Source of the DNA: Levilactobacillus bambusae
Lineage (GTDB): Bacteria; Bacillota; Bacilli; Lactobacillales; Lactobacillaceae
Length of the DNA stretch: 64,000 nucleotides
Direction of reading: 5' to 3'
Assembly (NCBI RefSeq): GCF_003124125.1
Contig: NZ_QCXQ01000001.1
Span: forward strand, 62,001-126,000
Part shown: positions 9,596 through 19,700 of the stretch, piece after piece
How positions within the stretch are numbered: the stretch's first letter is position 1
Layout: each line of letters starts with the position of its first letter
Made by a program: the position numbers and the translations under genes
Notes under the pieces: model-generated
The model's input: the letters and a program-made list of their open reading frames with translations, nothing else
The model's database searches: none
Told to the model about the DNA's origin: nothing

Positions 9596-10635
9596 AGATT
9601 TTTGATTTAATACAACAACTAAAACAACCGAACTTAGAAAGTTTAGCCTCGATATACGTTATTTTAGGCCAGCAGGATTACCTTCAACGCCAAATTCGGG
9701 AGGGGTTTATCCATCTTATTCCAGCCGACGAGAAAACAATGAATTATGCGAGCTATGATATGGATACCACACCGCTTGCGGTGGCACTGGATGATGCGAT
9801 GTCGGCTCCCTTTTTTGGGGAACACCGGATTGTAATTATTGAAAACCCCCTTTTTTTGTCCGGGGAGACTAAAAAGCAAAAGCCAGATCACGATATTGAG
9901 GGTTTAATCCATTACCTAGAACACCCAGAACCCACAACCACTTTGATATTTTTTGCGCCGTACGCTAAGCTTGATGCCCGCAAAAAAGTGACCAAGCGAT
10001 TAAAAAAAGCGGCCGAATTTGTTGAAATTAATCAATTGGATGAACGCCAGATTAAGGCTTACGTTCAAAACGACATTAAGCGGACGGGATATTCAATTGA
10101 GCCCAACGCATTAGCTGAACTTTTACAACGTACCGATGCTGATTTAACCCTGATGATGGCAGAATTACCTAAACTAGAGCTCTATTGCCTGGGCACAAAG
10201 CAAATTGACTTATCAGCGGTTGATGACTTAGTGACTAAAACGTTAACCCAAAATGTTTTTGACCTAGTGAATGACGTATTAAGTCATAACACGAAGGCTT
10301 CCGTCACGTTATACCGGCAATTATTAGAAGCGAAGGAAGAACCACTAAAAATTAACGCGATTTTAATTGGTCAATTTCGGTTATTGATTCAAGTTAAGGT
10401 TTTATCTCAGGAGGGGTATTCACAGGGGTCCCTAGCCAGCGCCCTAAAAGTGCACCCTTACCGGATTAAGTTGGCGCTACAAATGCAAAAAAAATTTAAC
10501 CTTACGGATCTCAATCAGGCCTACTTAGGGCTGGTTGATGTGGAAACGAAAATGAAATCATCCCAAACGGATCCTGAACTTCTCTTTGAATTGTTTATGA
10601 CCCGATTTGTTGATAATCGGGTCGTCAATCACTAA
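9592..10635 (+). CDS. holA: DNA polymerase III delta subunit
   Basis: Clamp-loader delta subunit, which opens the beta sliding clamp. 347 aa, typical. IYVILGQQDYLQRQ at the N-terminus is the delta signature and LIFFAPYAKLDARKKVTK lies in the expected position of the degenerate AAA+ fold; the C-terminal helical domain follows. GTG at 9592 sits 8 nt after AAAGGAG and overlaps the comEC stop (GTGA). comEC-holA-rpsT is a widespread Firmicutes order. Confidence 0.95.
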   Translation: MKIFDLIQQLKQPNLESLASIYVILGQQDYLQRQIREGFIHLIPADEKTMNYASYDMDTTPLAVALDDAMSAPFFGEHRIVIIENPLFLSGETKKQKPDHDIEGLIHYLEHPEPTTTLIFFAPYAKLDARKKVTKRLKKAAEFVEINQLDERQIKAYVQNDIKRTGYSIEPNALAELLQRTDADLTLMMAELPKLELYCLGTKQIDLSAVDDLVTKTLTQNVFDLVNDVLSHNTKASVTLYRQLLEAKEEPLKINAILIGQFRLLIQVKVLSQEGYSQGSLASALKVHPYRIKLALQMQKKFNLTDLNQAYLGLVDVETKMKSSQTDPELLFELFMTRFVDNRVVNH

Positions 10636-10679
10636 CTTAAGGTTTGATCGGGTTAAATTGAATAATTAAGTCAAAAAAA

Positions 10680-10723
10680 CAGCTGCTGCCAAGGGGAGGA
10701 CCTTTGGCGTTAGCTGGTTTTTT
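10680..10723 (+). terminator. Terminator of comEA-comEC-holA
   Basis: Imperfect hairpin (CAGCT..TGCCAA / TTGGC..AGCTG) followed by an eight-T run. Confidence 0.8.
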
Positions 10724-10782
10724 ATTGGTGTGCGACTGATCTGGGCCGTATTCTTCAATAAAGGTTACGAAAATGAGGGGAC

Positions 10783-10806
10783 AAAAAAAGCCCGGTTAAG
10801 AACCGG
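10783..10806 (-). terminator. Terminator of rpsT
   Basis: On the minus strand CCGGTT-CTT-AACCGG followed by GC and seven T, 22 nt past the rpsT stop. Convergent with the holA terminator. Confidence 0.82.
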
Positions 10807-10828
10807 ACATCATTGGTTTAGGTTAAGA

Positions 10829-11083
10829 TTACTTAGCTAAACGTGCGGCCATACGTGACTTGTCACGTGAAGCCTTGTTTTTCTTGATTAAGCCCTTAGA
10901 AGCGGCGTGGTCAACAGCCTTGGAAGCTTGGCGGAATAATTCCTCAGTGTTATCGGCACCGTCATTGATACCTTTTTCAAACTTCTTAACTGCAGTCCGC
11001 ATCGTGCTAAGTTGTTCTTTGTTACGCTTGTTAGCTTTTTCGTTCGTCTTAACACGTTCGATAGCTGACTTGATGATTGGCAT
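10829..11083 (-). CDS. rpsT: Ribosomal protein S20
   Basis: Primary 16S-binding protein of the 30S subunit. 84 aa, very basic and helical: starts [18 protein letters not shown], contains the conserved [11 protein letters not shown] and ends with [16 protein letters not shown]. The ATG at 11083 lies 7 nt after GGAGGT; a longer in-frame extension to 11134 has no support. Transcribed against holA and divergently from rpsO. Confidence 0.97.
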   Translation of the reverse strand: MPIIKSAIERVKTNEKANKRNKEQLSTMRTAVKKFEKGINDGADNTEELFRQASKAVDHAASKGLIKKNKASRDKSRMAARLAK

Positions 11084-11233
11084 TTTTTTCACCTCCGTGC
11101 TGAAACCCGTCAAAGGGGATTCGTTAAATTTCAACGAACACTATTATACCGAACCCTGGAAAACAAATCAATAGCTTGTCTGCAGTTTGTAAAGGAAAAC
11201 TACTTGATAGGAACGGTTATTTTTAGTTAGGCC

Positions 11234-11262
11234 TTGCAAATCACAAGTAAAATCGTTATAGT
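11234..11262 (+). promoter_or_regulatory. SigA promoter of rpsO
   Basis: TTGCAA, 17-bp spacer, TATAGT. The start site would be about 11269, giving a 96-nt leader. Confidence 0.8.
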
Positions 11263-11268
11263 AAATAA

Positions 11269-11345
11269 CTGTGCGAGAGCACAAAACCCTTAACTTGGTG
11301 TCCCGCGACCACCAACGAACACTCAGTTTTGGGCATTTATCTATT
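11269..11345 (+). promoter_or_regulatory. Structured rpsO leader, candidate S15 autoregulatory RNA
   Basis: The leader holds two well-formed hairpins: TGTGC-GAGA-GCACA (11270-11283, GNRA loop) and TTGGTG / CACCAA (11295-11300 / 11310-11315) with a 9-nt loop. S15 represses its own mRNA through different leader folds in different bacteria; I infer the same here, without a match to a named family. Confidence 0.45.
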
Positions 11346-11364
11346 TGAAAGGTGGAAATTTACA

Positions 11365-11634
11365 ATGGCACTTAGTCAAGAACGTAAAGATGAAATTATC
11401 AAGAAGTTTGCTCGTCATGAAGGCGACACGGGTTCAGTTGAGGTCCAAGTTGCAGTTTTAACTGCCGACATTAACGACTTAAACGACCACATGAAAGCCA
11501 ACAAGCATGACTACTCTTCACAACGTGGTTTGATGAAGAAGATTGGTCACCGTCGTAACCTCTTACGTTACCTTAAAGATAACGATGTTGAGCGTTACCG
11601 GAACTTAATCCAAGAATTAGGTTTACGTCGTTAA
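11365..11634 (+). CDS. rpsO: Ribosomal protein S15
   Basis: 30S central-domain protein that binds 16S helices 20-22 and forms bridge B4. 89 aa, the standard length: [16 protein letters not shown] at the start, [14 protein letters not shown], and the [17 protein letters not shown] motif. ATG at 11365 follows GAAAGGTGG; an upstream in-frame extension to 11329 falls within the leader. A terminator follows, so RNase J2 has a separate or read-through transcript. Confidence 0.98.
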   Translation: MALSQERKDEIIKKFARHEGDTGSVEVQVAVLTADINDLNDHMKANKHDYSSQRGLMKKIGHRRNLLRYLKDNDVERYRNLIQELGLRR

Positions 11635-11644
11635 TCCTAACTCT

Positions 11645-11677
11645 AAAAGCATCGCAGTCTTGCTGCGGTGCTTTTTT
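11645..11677 (+). terminator. Terminator of rpsO
   Basis: Hairpin AAAAGCA-CGCAG / CTGCG-TGC followed by TTTTTT. Confidence 0.88.
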
Positions 11678-11835
11678 GCGTTTATAACTGGTAGGGATAT
11701 GATGAAAAGTATGGTACACTGTATTCAGTTTATCACGGACGTTTAGGGGTAGCTTCCCTTTAAAAAACGATTGCTCAGATATTAAGGGCGTCGTTCGAAT
11801 GTTAACTAAAGCAAAACTGACTATTGAGGTGGACT

Positions 11836-13563
11836 ATGAGTTCGAAAATTAATATTATTCCATTTGGCGGAGTACGTGAAAATGGGAAGAACATGTATGC
11901 AGTCGAAGTTAACGACGGCATTTATCTATTAGATTGCGGGTTGAAGTACCCGGAAAATGAATTACTTGGAATTGACGTTGTGATTCCTGATTTTGATTAT
12001 TTGCGGGACCATAAAGATCAAATCGTTGCCGTCTTTTTAACTCACGGCCATGCCGATGCGATCGGGGCACTCCCATACTTTTTAAATGAATTTAACGTTC
12101 CGGTATTTGGATCAGAAATGACCATTGCCCTTGCAAAACTCGGTGTTGAAGCTGACCCTCGGGTGAATGACTACGATGATTTTCACGTGGTTGATGAAAA
12201 AACTGAGGTGGACTTTGGCGACGTCTCGGTTTCATTCTTTAAGACGACCCATTCCATTCCGGAATCCCTCGGAATTGACCTTAAAACGGATGAAGGTCAA
12301 ATCGTTTATACGGGTGACTTTAAGTTTGATCAAACGGCTCAGAATGGCTACCGGACTGATTATGGTCGCATTGGAGCCATCGGACAGGACAAGGTTTTAG
12401 CCTTACTAGCCGACTCAGCCAACGCTGAAAATCCTTATACCACCGCAAACGAACGGGATATTGCTAAGGATTTAGAGGAAACCTTTGATGATTATGATGG
12501 CCGGATCATTGTTGCCAGTGTCGCTTCAAATATTTTACGGATCCAGCAGGTACTAAATGCGGCTGCGGCATCCAAGAGAAAGGTTTATCTGACGGGTACC
12601 GACGTTGAAAAGATCGTCAAAACGGCAATGGATCTGAAGAAGCTGACGATGCCCGAGGATGATTTACTGATCAAGTCAGCTGACCTCGCTAAGTTAGATA
12701 AGGACCAAATTGTGATCTTGCAGACCGGGCGAATGGGGGAACCCATTAAGGCCCTTCAACGGATGGCGGATCAACAAGATAAGAGTCTTAACATTGAACC
12801 AGGTGACTTAGTCTACATTGCAACAACACCATCTCACGCCATGGAAAATACAACGGCCCGGACCCGAGACTTAATTTATCGCGCGGATGGTGAAGTGCGA
12901 AATGTTTCTGATAATATGCACGCCTCAGGACACGCCAGCAAGGATGATTTACAGCTGCTGATCAACATGCTTCACCCCGAGTATTTAATCCCGGTAACGG
13001 GAGAGTATCGGTGTTTAACGGCCCAAGCCGAAGCCGCAAAAGAGTTAGGTTACGCAGATGACACCATTTTTCTGTTACAAAAGGGCGATAACTTACAGTA
13101 TGATAATGCGGGGATGCACCTAGGCAAGGGGATTGAGATGAGCGATACCATGATTGATGGTATCGGAGTTGGCGACATTGGAAACATTGTGCTGCGTGAT
13201 CGGAAGGTTCTTTCTGAAGACGGTATCTTTGTTGCGGTCGTTACCATTGACCGGAAGAAGAAAAAAATTGTTTCGGAACCTAAGATTACGTCCCGTGGGT
13301 TTGTGTATGTGAAAGCTAACAAGAATCTGATGCAGGAAAGTGCTGAGATCATTCAGAAGGCGGTTCAGAACAATCTTGATAATAAAGAGTTTGACTGGGG
13401 TCATCTTAAACAGGATGTCCGTGAACAATTGAGCCACTTCCTCTTTGACCAAACTCATCGCCGTCCCGTTATCTTACCGGTGATTATGGAAGCTAACCAA
13501 CATCACCGTCGGAAAAAGAGCGGCGCAAAAGCCACCAAGGATGAAGAATCAATTAACGAGTAA
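11836..13563 (+). CDS. rnjB: Ribonuclease J2-type protein
   Basis: Metallo-beta-lactamase/beta-CASP ribonuclease, partner of RNase J1 in 5'-to-3' mRNA decay and RNA maturation. 575 aa. Beta-lactamase domain first, then beta-CASP with DNMHASGHASKDDL near residue 365 and a C-terminal domain. The metal motif reads LTHGHADAIGA (His70, His72, Asp74, then Ala75): RNase J1 has HxHxDH here, whereas J2 proteins carry this Ala form and are weakly active. This supports rnjB over rnjA. ATG at 11836 with GAGGTGG just upstream; a TTG 12 nt earlier is inside the ribosome site. Basic C-terminal tail. Confidence 0.92.
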   Translation: MSSKINIIPFGGVRENGKNMYAVEVNDGIYLLDCGLKYPENELLGIDVVIPDFDYLRDHKDQIVAVFLTHGHADAIGALPYFLNEFNVPVFGSEMTIALAKLGVEADPRVNDYDDFHVVDEKTEVDFGDVSVSFFKTTHSIPESLGIDLKTDEGQIVYTGDFKFDQTAQNGYRTDYGRIGAIGQDKVLALLADSANAENPYTTANERDIAKDLEETFDDYDGRIIVASVASNILRIQQVLNAAAASKRKVYLTGTDVEKIVKTAMDLKKLTMPEDDLLIKSADLAKLDKDQIVILQTGRMGEPIKALQRMADQQDKSLNIEPGDLVYIATTPSHAMENTTARTRDLIYRADGEVRNVSDNMHASGHASKDDLQLLINMLHPEYLIPVTGEYRCLTAQAEAAKELGYADDTIFLLQKGDNLQYDNAGMHLGKGIEMSDTMIDGIGVGDIGNIVLRDRKVLSEDGIFVAVVTIDRKKKKIVSEPKITSRGFVYVKANKNLMQESAEIIQKAVQNNLDNKEFDWGHLKQDVREQLSHFLFDQTHRRPVILPVIMEANQHHRRKKSGAKATKDEESINE

Positions 13564-13572
13564 AGCGATTTA

Positions 13573-13611
13573 AAAACGGGACTTGGGTTTCTAACCGGGT
13601 CGCGTTTTTTT
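13573..13611 (+). terminator. Terminator of rnjB
   Basis: AAAACG..GAC..GG / CC..GTC.CGTTTT imperfect stem followed by seven T. Confidence 0.8.
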
Positions 13612-13629
13612 GTAGAAGGGGTGGTTTAA

Positions 13630-14559
13630 ATGAACCAAAAGTCGGCTGAACAGCTTGAGCGGGAGGGGCGAGAGGCGTTTGAACGTGAGGACTGGTCCTT
13701 AGCCAGTGCTAACTTTGAGGCCCTGTATGAAAAACAGCAAACGGAACAAAATAACCACTTATTAGTCGAAGCACTTTACCTGGATCAACGATATCAAGCA
13801 GCCCAACAGTATGCTGCGGATTTTGTCACGACCTATTTGACTGATCATGCTTTATTTAACCTGTTAATTAGTCTTTTAGTGCATAATCACAGATTTATTG
13901 AAGCACGGGAAATGGCTATGGATCCAGTAGTTCATCAGGATTGGCTACCGGCAGCCCTGCAGGAAATTCAGGACGGGGAGAGGGTGGCCAAAAGTGAAAT
14001 GAAGGAAACCATTCAAACGGTCAGCCGCCAGTTTTACCATCTTAGCGATCAATCCTTCTCCGAACAGAAACGCCGATTTGATGCGGCATTAGCCTTACCG
14101 TTGGATAATTACCTCGTTGGAGCCAAATATTTACTGTTGGATCCCTTTTTACATCCCTTACTTCGGTCCAGTCTACTAGAAGTTCTCCAACAACTTCAGT
14201 ACCAAGAAGAGATCGAGTTGCTCTGGCTTGATGAACAGCGCCATAAAATTGGAGGTCAGCAGTTGCCACTCCTAGGAAGCATCAGCAGTGTACAGGCGGT
14301 TAACGATGAAATTCAACGGCGACTTGGGCACGATGATCCGATGGCGGAACAAATGATTACGCAACAGGCCCAACTTGAAATGATGTACCTGTATCCCTTT
14401 AACGATCGAGTGGTGACGGATCCTCAACTGTGGGTGGACCGTCTAATTCAGAAATACCGGGCAGGCGGGGTACCCGTTGACGTTTCGTCGTCGGCCGAAG
14501 AACAGGTTGACCAATGGCAAAAAAAGTTGGACCAATACACCACGCGGCTGATGCATTAG
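13630..14559 (+). CDS. TPR-like helical repeat protein
   Basis: Soluble all-helical protein of 309 aa, probable scaffold. The first 120 residues show tetratricopeptide-like spacing (LEREGREAFEREDWSLASANFEALY, then YLDQRYQAAQQYAADF, then NHRFIEAREMA); the rest is helical with no recognised domain. No signal peptide or membrane segment. ATG at 13630 sits 5 nt after GGGGTGG. Lies between rnjB and tuf, each separated by a terminator or promoter, so context does not define its role. Confidence 0.8.
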   Translation: MNQKSAEQLEREGREAFEREDWSLASANFEALYEKQQTEQNNHLLVEALYLDQRYQAAQQYAADFVTTYLTDHALFNLLISLLVHNHRFIEAREMAMDPVVHQDWLPAALQEIQDGERVAKSEMKETIQTVSRQFYHLSDQSFSEQKRRFDAALALPLDNYLVGAKYLLLDPFLHPLLRSSLLEVLQQLQYQEEIELLWLDEQRHKIGGQQLPLLGSISSVQAVNDEIQRRLGHDDPMAEQMITQQAQLEMMYLYPFNDRVVTDPQLWVDRLIQKYRAGGVPVDVSSSAEEQVDQWQKKLDQYTTRLMH

Positions 14560-14599
14560 CCGGTTTTGAAAAAATAAACGACCTTTTTTGCGATTATGG

Positions 14600-14628
14600 T
14601 TTACAAATAAAAGTTTGATAGATATAAT
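14600..14628 (+). promoter_or_regulatory. tuf promoter P1
   Basis: TTTACA, 17-bp spacer, TATAAT: near consensus. Confidence 0.85.
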
Positions 14629-14683
14629 GTTTAAGGATTCTTTCGTTAAAGGGATGCACCTTCCTCTTTTAGGAAAGAAGTAG

Positions 14684-14689
14684 TATAAT
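14684..14689 (+). promoter_or_regulatory. Possible tuf promoter P2 (-10)
   Basis: A second perfect TATAAT downstream of P1, without a clear -35. Between P1 and P2 lies a short TTCCT/AGGAA hairpin. Confidence 0.45.
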
Positions 14690-14761
14690 CTTATGTAAAG
14701 GACGGTAACTCCACTTGTGGAGGATACTGATTCTTACGAAAACAACAGGAGGGTTTCATTA

Positions 14762-15952
14762 ATGGCTGAAAAAGAACATTATGAACGTACAAAACCCCAT
14801 GTTAACGTTGGTACAATCGGCCACATTGACCATGGGAAAACAACACTGACTGCTGCTATCACTAAAGTATTGGCTGATAGAGGTTTAGCTAAGGCTGAAG
14901 ACTATGCTGATATTGATGCAGCTCCAGAAGAACGTGAACGTGGTATCACGATCAACACTGCTCACGTTGAATACGAAACTGAAAAGCGCCACTATGCTCA
15001 CATTGATGCGCCAGGACACGCTGACTACATCAAGAACATGATCACTGGTGCCGCACAAATGGATGGTGCCATCTTAGTTGTTGCTGCAACTGATGGTCCT
15101 ATGCCACAAACGCGTGAACACATTTTGCTTGCCCACCAAGTTGGTGTTGACTACATCGTTGTCTTCTTAAACAAGACCGACTTAGTTGATGATGACGAAT
15201 TGGTTGACTTAGTTGAAATGGAAGTTCGGGAATTACTTTCTGAATACGATTACCCTGGTGACGATGTACCTGTTGTCCGTGGTTCAGCTCTCAAGGCTCT
15301 TGAAGGCGACCCAGAACAAGAAAAGGTTATCCTTCACTTATTGGACATCATTGATGACTACATTCCTACTCCAGAACGTGATACTAGCAAGCCTTTCTTA
15401 ATGCCCGTTGAAGATGTCTTCACTATCACTGGTCGTGGTACTGTTGCATCTGGTCGTATTGACCGTGGGACTGTTAAGGTCGGCGATGAAGTTGAAATCG
15501 TTGGTTTAAAGGAAGAAGTTCTTAAGAGTACCGTTACTGGTCTCGAAATGTTCCGTAAGACTCTTGACCTTGGTGAAGCTGGGGATAACGTCGGTGTTCT
15601 TCTTCGTGGTGTTAACCGTGAAGACGTTGTTCGTGGACAAGTTCTTGCCGCACCTGGTTCAATCCAAACGCACAAGAGCTTCCATGCCGAAGTTTATATC
15701 TTAACTAAGGATGAAGGTGGCCGTCATACGCCATTCTTCTCAAACTACCGTCCACAATTCTACTTCCACACCACTGATATCACTGGTGTAATTGAATTGC
15801 CAGAAGGTGTTGAAATGGTTATGCCTGGTGATAACGTTACCTTTGATGTTGAGCTGCAAAAGCCAGCTGCCATCGAAAAGGGTACTAAGTTCACTATCCG
15901 TGAAGGTGGCCACACTGTTGGTGCCGGTATCGTTTCAACTATTGATGACTAA
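14762..15952 (+). CDS. tuf: Elongation factor Tu
   Basis: GTPase that carries aminoacyl-tRNA to the ribosomal A site. 396 aa. G1 GHIDHGKTT at 19-27, GITI switch, DAPGHADY G3, NKTD G4 and SALKAL G5 are intact; domains II and III follow. The usual G1 in the family reads GHVDHGKTT, so Ile for Val is a mild change. ATG at 14762 is 8 nt after AGGAGGG. Sole gene of its transcription unit, bounded by two promoters and a strong terminator, with the strongly biased codon use of a highly expressed gene. Confidence 0.99.
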   Translation: MAEKEHYERTKPHVNVGTIGHIDHGKTTLTAAITKVLADRGLAKAEDYADIDAAPEERERGITINTAHVEYETEKRHYAHIDAPGHADYIKNMITGAAQMDGAILVVAATDGPMPQTREHILLAHQVGVDYIVVFLNKTDLVDDDELVDLVEMEVRELLSEYDYPGDDVPVVRGSALKALEGDPEQEKVILHLLDIIDDYIPTPERDTSKPFLMPVEDVFTITGRGTVASGRIDRGTVKVGDEVEIVGLKEEVLKSTVTGLEMFRKTLDLGEAGDNVGVLLRGVNREDVVRGQVLAAPGSIQTHKSFHAEVYILTKDEGGRHTPFFSNYRPQFYFHTTDITGVIELPEGVEMVMPGDNVTFDVELQKPAAIEKGTKFTIREGGHTVGAGIVSTIDD

Positions 15953-15980
15953 TTAGTTTTTAACTAATTTAGTGATTATA

Positions 15981-16016
15981 AGGCCCAAAGGGGAGCGATC
16001 TCCTTTGGGCCTTTTT
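15981..16016 (+). terminator. Terminator of tuf
   Basis: 14-bp stem (15981-15994 / 15999-16012, one G-T pair) closed by a GCGA tetraloop, then T-run. Confidence 0.93.
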
Positions 16017-16067
16017 CTTTTTTCGGGACAAAACCGGCGTTATGACTGGCTTTTTAATGAGAAAAGA

Positions 16068-16096
16068 TTTACATTTTTGAATCCTTCATGTAAAAT
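16068..16096 (+). promoter_or_regulatory. Promoter of tig
   Basis: TTTACA, 17-bp spacer, TAAAAT; 63 nt before the start codon. Confidence 0.75.
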
Positions 16097-16158
16097 GAAA
16101 TGCGTATGCAATTGATAGAATTGTAAATAGATCATCTTTTCAATTCGGAGGGAAAATA

Positions 16159-17475
16159 ATGGCTGCAAAATGGGAAAAAACAGACGCTAACCAGGGTAAA
16201 TTATCCTTTGAAATTAGCGTAGATAAAATTAAGGAAGGCCTCGATCAGGCCTTTGCACGTGCTAAGAAGAACTTGAGTGTTCCTGGATTCCGTAAGGGCC
16301 GGGTTCCACGTCAAGTGTTCGATTCAATGTACGGTGAAGAAGCACTTTACGAAGATGCTTTAAACATTGTATTACCAGAAGCTTATGAGGCTGCGGTTCA
16401 AGAAACTGAAATTAAACCCGTTGACCAACCACAAATTAGTGTTGATTCAATGGAAACTAATCAACCATGGACACTTTCTGCGGTCGTTACCGTAGAACCA
16501 GAAGTTGAATTAGGTGAATACAAAGACCTTAGCGTTCAAAAGCAAACGACGCGGGTTTACGCTAAGGATGTTGACGCTGAACTTGAACGTGAACAACAAC
16601 AACAAGCTGAATTGGTCCTGAAGGAAGATCAACCTGCAGAAAATGGTGATACCGTTGTGATCGATTTTGATGGTTACGTTGACGGTAAGCAATTTGACGG
16701 TGGTAAGGCCGATAACTACTCCCTAGAATTAGGCTCTAACTCCTTCATCCCTGGCTTTGAAGACCAACTTGTTGGGCACAAGGCCGGTGAAAACGTTGAT
16801 GTTACGGTAACTTTCCCAGCTGACTATCAAGCTGAAGACTTACGTGATAAGGAAGCCGTCTTTAAGGTGACGATTCACGAAGTTAAGGCTAAGCAATTAC
16901 CTGAACTAGACGATGAATTTGCCAAGGACGTTGATGATGACGTTGACAGTCTTGATGAATTAAAGGCTAAGATCAAAGAACGGTTGAAGGAACAAAAGAC
17001 GGAAGCCGCCAAAAATGCAATTGAAGAGGAAGCAATCGACACTGCCGTTGAAAATGCTACCATTGCAGAGATCCCTGAAGCCATGATTAACGAAGATGTT
17101 AATCGTCAGGTTCAACAATATTTAGCAAACATGCAACAACAAGGGATCAGTGCTGAGATGTACTACCAATTAACGGGTACTAGCGAAGCTGACCTTCGGA
17201 AGCAATTTGCTGAAGGTGCAGAACACCGTGTTAAGGTTAACTTAGTCCTAGACGCAGTCGTTAAGGCTGAAAACATCGTTCCTTCACAAGAAGAACTTGA
17301 TGCTGAAGTTAAGGATTTAGCTGCCCAATATGGCATGGAAGAATCTGCAATCCGTTCAGCATTGACTGAAGACATGTTGAAGCATGATATTGCTGTCAAG
17401 GATGCAGTTGATTTGATTCGGGATTCTGCTAAGCAGAATTTAAAAGCCGACGATAAGAAGAGCGACGAAAAATAG
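16159..17475 (+). CDS. tig: Trigger factor (ribosome-bound chaperone, PPIase)
   Basis: Binds L23 at the ribosomal tunnel exit and shields nascent chains. 438 aa: N-terminal ribosome-binding domain with the signature [12 protein letters not shown] around residue 41 (FRK loop), FKBP-type prolyl isomerase domain at about 155-245 ([20 protein letters not shown]), and a helical C-terminal chaperone domain with an acidic/lysine tail. ATG at 16159 follows GGAGGG. Placed immediately upstream of clpX, the normal Firmicutes pairing, with a terminator between. Confidence 0.98.
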   Translation: MAAKWEKTDANQGKLSFEISVDKIKEGLDQAFARAKKNLSVPGFRKGRVPRQVFDSMYGEEALYEDALNIVLPEAYEAAVQETEIKPVDQPQISVDSMETNQPWTLSAVVTVEPEVELGEYKDLSVQKQTTRVYAKDVDAELEREQQQQAELVLKEDQPAENGDTVVIDFDGYVDGKQFDGGKADNYSLELGSNSFIPGFEDQLVGHKAGENVDVTVTFPADYQAEDLRDKEAVFKVTIHEVKAKQLPELDDEFAKDVDDDVDSLDELKAKIKERLKEQKTEAAKNAIEEEAIDTAVENATIAEIPEAMINEDVNRQVQQYLANMQQQGISAEMYYQLTGTSEADLRKQFAEGAEHRVKVNLVLDAVVKAENIVPSQEELDAEVKDLAAQYGMEESAIRSALTEDMLKHDIAVKDAVDLIRDSAKQNLKADDKKSDEK

Positions 17476-17500
17476 TCGTTAGTTACTTATAAGTGGGGTT

Positions 17501-17540
17501 AAAACGGGTATTTCGACCGAGGTCGGAATGGCCGTTTTTT
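17501..17540 (+). terminator. Terminator of tig
   Basis: AAAACGG...CCGTTTT outer stem and TTCGACC/GGTCGGAA inner stem, followed by T-run. Confidence 0.85.
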
Positions 17541-17702
17541 CGTGAAAACAAATGGCTTTTATTTAGTAAGATGATGTGTTATATTTCCACTTGCTGGTGA
17601 TAACAGTTTGTTCTATTAAGCGGTTGTTTAATTGTCGCGAAATAATGACATCTCTGCTATCATTAAGGTAGTGAAACAAAAATTAATGGAGGGGTGAATG
17701 GA

Positions 17703-18953
17703 TTGTTTGAAGATACTGAAACGAATGGCCCCGTAACCTGCTCATTCTGTGGAAAGTCTCAGGACCAGGTCAGAAAAATTGTGGCTGGACCGGGCGTCTA
17801 CATTTGTAATGAGTGTATCGATTTATGTAAGGAAATTATTGACGAAGAGTTTAGCCAAGAACACGCAAATGAGGCGTTTGAAGTTCCAACTCCGGCAGAG
17901 ATTGTTCATGAACTGGATGACTATGTCATCGGCCAGAATGAAGCTAAACGGACCCTTGCCGTAGCCGTTTATAATCATTATAAGCGGGTTAACGAGATGG
18001 AAAAGGATAACGAGGGGCCAGAACTGCAGAAGAGTAATATTGCTGTAATTGGACCGACGGGCTCCGGTAAGACCTATCTAGCCCAAACCTTGGCTCGAAT
18101 TTTGAATGTTCCGTTTGCCATTGCGGATGCCACGACCTTAACGGAAGCGGGATACGTTGGTGAAGACGTTGAAAATATTTTGCTAAAACTTTTGCAAAAC
18201 GCTGATTTTGATGTTGAACGGGCTGAAAAGGGAATTATTTATATCGATGAAATCGATAAAATTGCCAAGAAGTCTGAAAACGTCTCGATTACTCGTGATG
18301 TTTCTGGTGAAGGGGTTCAACAAGCGCTCTTAAAGATTCTCGAAGGGACCATTGCCAACGTGCCACCTCAGGGTGGGCGCAAACATCCACAACAGGAGTT
18401 TATTCAAATTAACACGAAGAATATTCTCTTTATTGTGGGTGGGGCCTTTGACGGAATTGAAACAATTGTTAAGAACCGGTTAGGGGATAAAACAATTGGG
18501 TTTGGTACTAATTCCAAGGAACTGGAAGCACAAAAATCCGGTGAGAGTTTTATGCAGCAAGTTATCCCTGAAGATCTCCTGCAGTTTGGGTTAATTCCTG
18601 AATTTATTGGTCGGTTGCCGATTTTAACGGCCTTAGAGAAGTTGGATGAACATGATTTAGTCCGAATTTTAACCGAACCCAAAAACGCACTGGTTAAACA
18701 ATACCAAAAACTCATTTCACTTGACGATGTTGATTTAGAGTTCGATGAAGGTGCACTTAGTGAAATGGCTAAGCTAGCGTTAGATCGAAACACAGGGGCC
18801 CGTGGGCTACGATCAATTATTGAAGAAGTGATGCGGGATATTATGTTTGATTTACCGAGTCGGGATGACGTCGAAAAAGTCGTTGTAACGGCTGATACGG
18901 TGAAAAATCATACGGAACCGCAAATTGTGATGAAGAACGGTCAGCCATCGTAA
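17703..18953 (+). CDS. clpX: ClpX, ATPase subunit of ClpXP protease
   Basis: AAA+ unfoldase that feeds substrates to ClpP. 416 aa. N-terminal C4 zinc-binding domain (CSFCGK...CNEC), Walker A GPTGSGKT, pore loop GYVGEDV, Walker [10 protein letters not shown], sensor [14 protein letters not shown] and arginine-finger region RGLRSIIEE are intact. I choose TTG 17703 because GGAGGGG (17688-17694) leaves 8 nt to it, and it gives MFEDTE..CSFCGK like other ClpX; a GTG at 17694 overlaps the ribosome site. Confidence 0.97.
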   Translation: MFEDTETNGPVTCSFCGKSQDQVRKIVAGPGVYICNECIDLCKEIIDEEFSQEHANEAFEVPTPAEIVHELDDYVIGQNEAKRTLAVAVYNHYKRVNEMEKDNEGPELQKSNIAVIGPTGSGKTYLAQTLARILNVPFAIADATTLTEAGYVGEDVENILLKLLQNADFDVERAEKGIIYIDEIDKIAKKSENVSITRDVSGEGVQQALLKILEGTIANVPPQGGRKHPQQEFIQINTKNILFIVGGAFDGIETIVKNRLGDKTIGFGTNSKELEAQKSGESFMQQVIPEDLLQFGLIPEFIGRLPILTALEKLDEHDLVRILTEPKNALVKQYQKLISLDDVDLEFDEGALSEMAKLALDRNTGARGLRSIIEEVMRDIMFDLPSRDDVEKVVVTADTVKNHTEPQIVMKNGQPS

Positions 18954-18966
18954 CGGTTGGGTGATG

Positions 18967-19008
18967 CTGGTTAAGTTAGGTTACTTACCTGACTTAACCA
19001 GTTTTTTT
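18967..19008 (+). terminator. Terminator of clpX
   Basis: 15-bp stem CTGGTTAAGT.AGGT / ACCT.ACTTAACCAG followed by seven T. Confidence 0.92.
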
Positions 19009-19062
19009 ATGGACCTTTTTCTAATGATTCCGTAAATGATGGCTAAAAACGTCAGTGGGATA

Positions 19063-19071
19063 TGTTAGAAT
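19063..19071 (+). promoter_or_regulatory. Extended -10 promoter of engB
   Basis: TGT-TAGAAT, 33 nt before the start codon; weak -35. Confidence 0.5.
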
Positions 19072-19103
19072 GAGTAGGAATCTTTTTGGAGGGTGGCATT
19101 TTT

Positions 19104-19700
19104 ATGGAAGTCAATAACGTCGAGTTAGTGATGAGTGCAGTAGCACCGGAACAGTATCCGACGACAGGATACCCGGAAATTGCTTTTGTCGGTCGGTCGA
19201 ACGTGGGGAAGTCATCGTTGACGAACGTTTTAATTAACCGGCGTTCTTACGCCAGAACGTCAAGTCAGCCGGGTAAGACCCAAACCCTTAACTTTTATAA
19301 CGTTGAGGATCAGCTTTACTTCGTGGATGTGCCAGGTTACGGATATGCGAAGGTCTCGCAAGCGGAGCGTGAACGTTGGGGCCAGATGATTGAAACCTAT
19401 CTTACCCAGAGGGAACAACTTCGTGGTGTGATTCAGCTAGTCGATGCTCGGCATGAACCAACGAAAGATGATATTCAAATGTTTCAGTGGCTTGCCTACT
19501 ATGATTTACCAACCTTGGTCGTTGCCACAAAGGCGGATAAAATTCCACGCAGTAAATGGAATAAGGTTGAAAGTACAATGCGCAAGGGGTTAGGGATGAC
19601 CCCTGATAACCCCCTACTTTTATTTTCTGCACCGCAGAAGATGGGAAAGGATGCCATTTGGGATTGGATTGAAACTCAGGCATTTGGAGGCCAAAACTAA
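19104..19700 (+). CDS. yihA: Ribosome biogenesis GTPase YihA/YsxC (EngB)
   Basis: Essential GTPase needed for 50S subunit assembly. 198 aa. G1 [10 protein letters not shown] at about 31-40, G3 [12 protein letters not shown]4 ATKADK and the [11 protein letters not shown] switch region are typical of EngB. ATG at 19104 lies behind GGAGGGTGG; an in-frame TTG at 19086 precedes the ribosome site and is rejected. Normal neighbour of clpX; its stop overlaps the next start by 1 nt. Confidence 0.96.
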   Translation: MEVNNVELVMSAVAPEQYPTTGYPEIAFVGRSNVGKSSLTNVLINRRSYARTSSQPGKTQTLNFYNVEDQLYFVDVPGYGYAKVSQAERERWGQMIETYLTQREQLRGVIQLVDARHEPTKDDIQMFQWLAYYDLPTLVVATKADKIPRSKWNKVESTMRKGLGMTPDNPLLLFSAPQKMGKDAIWDWIETQAFGGQN

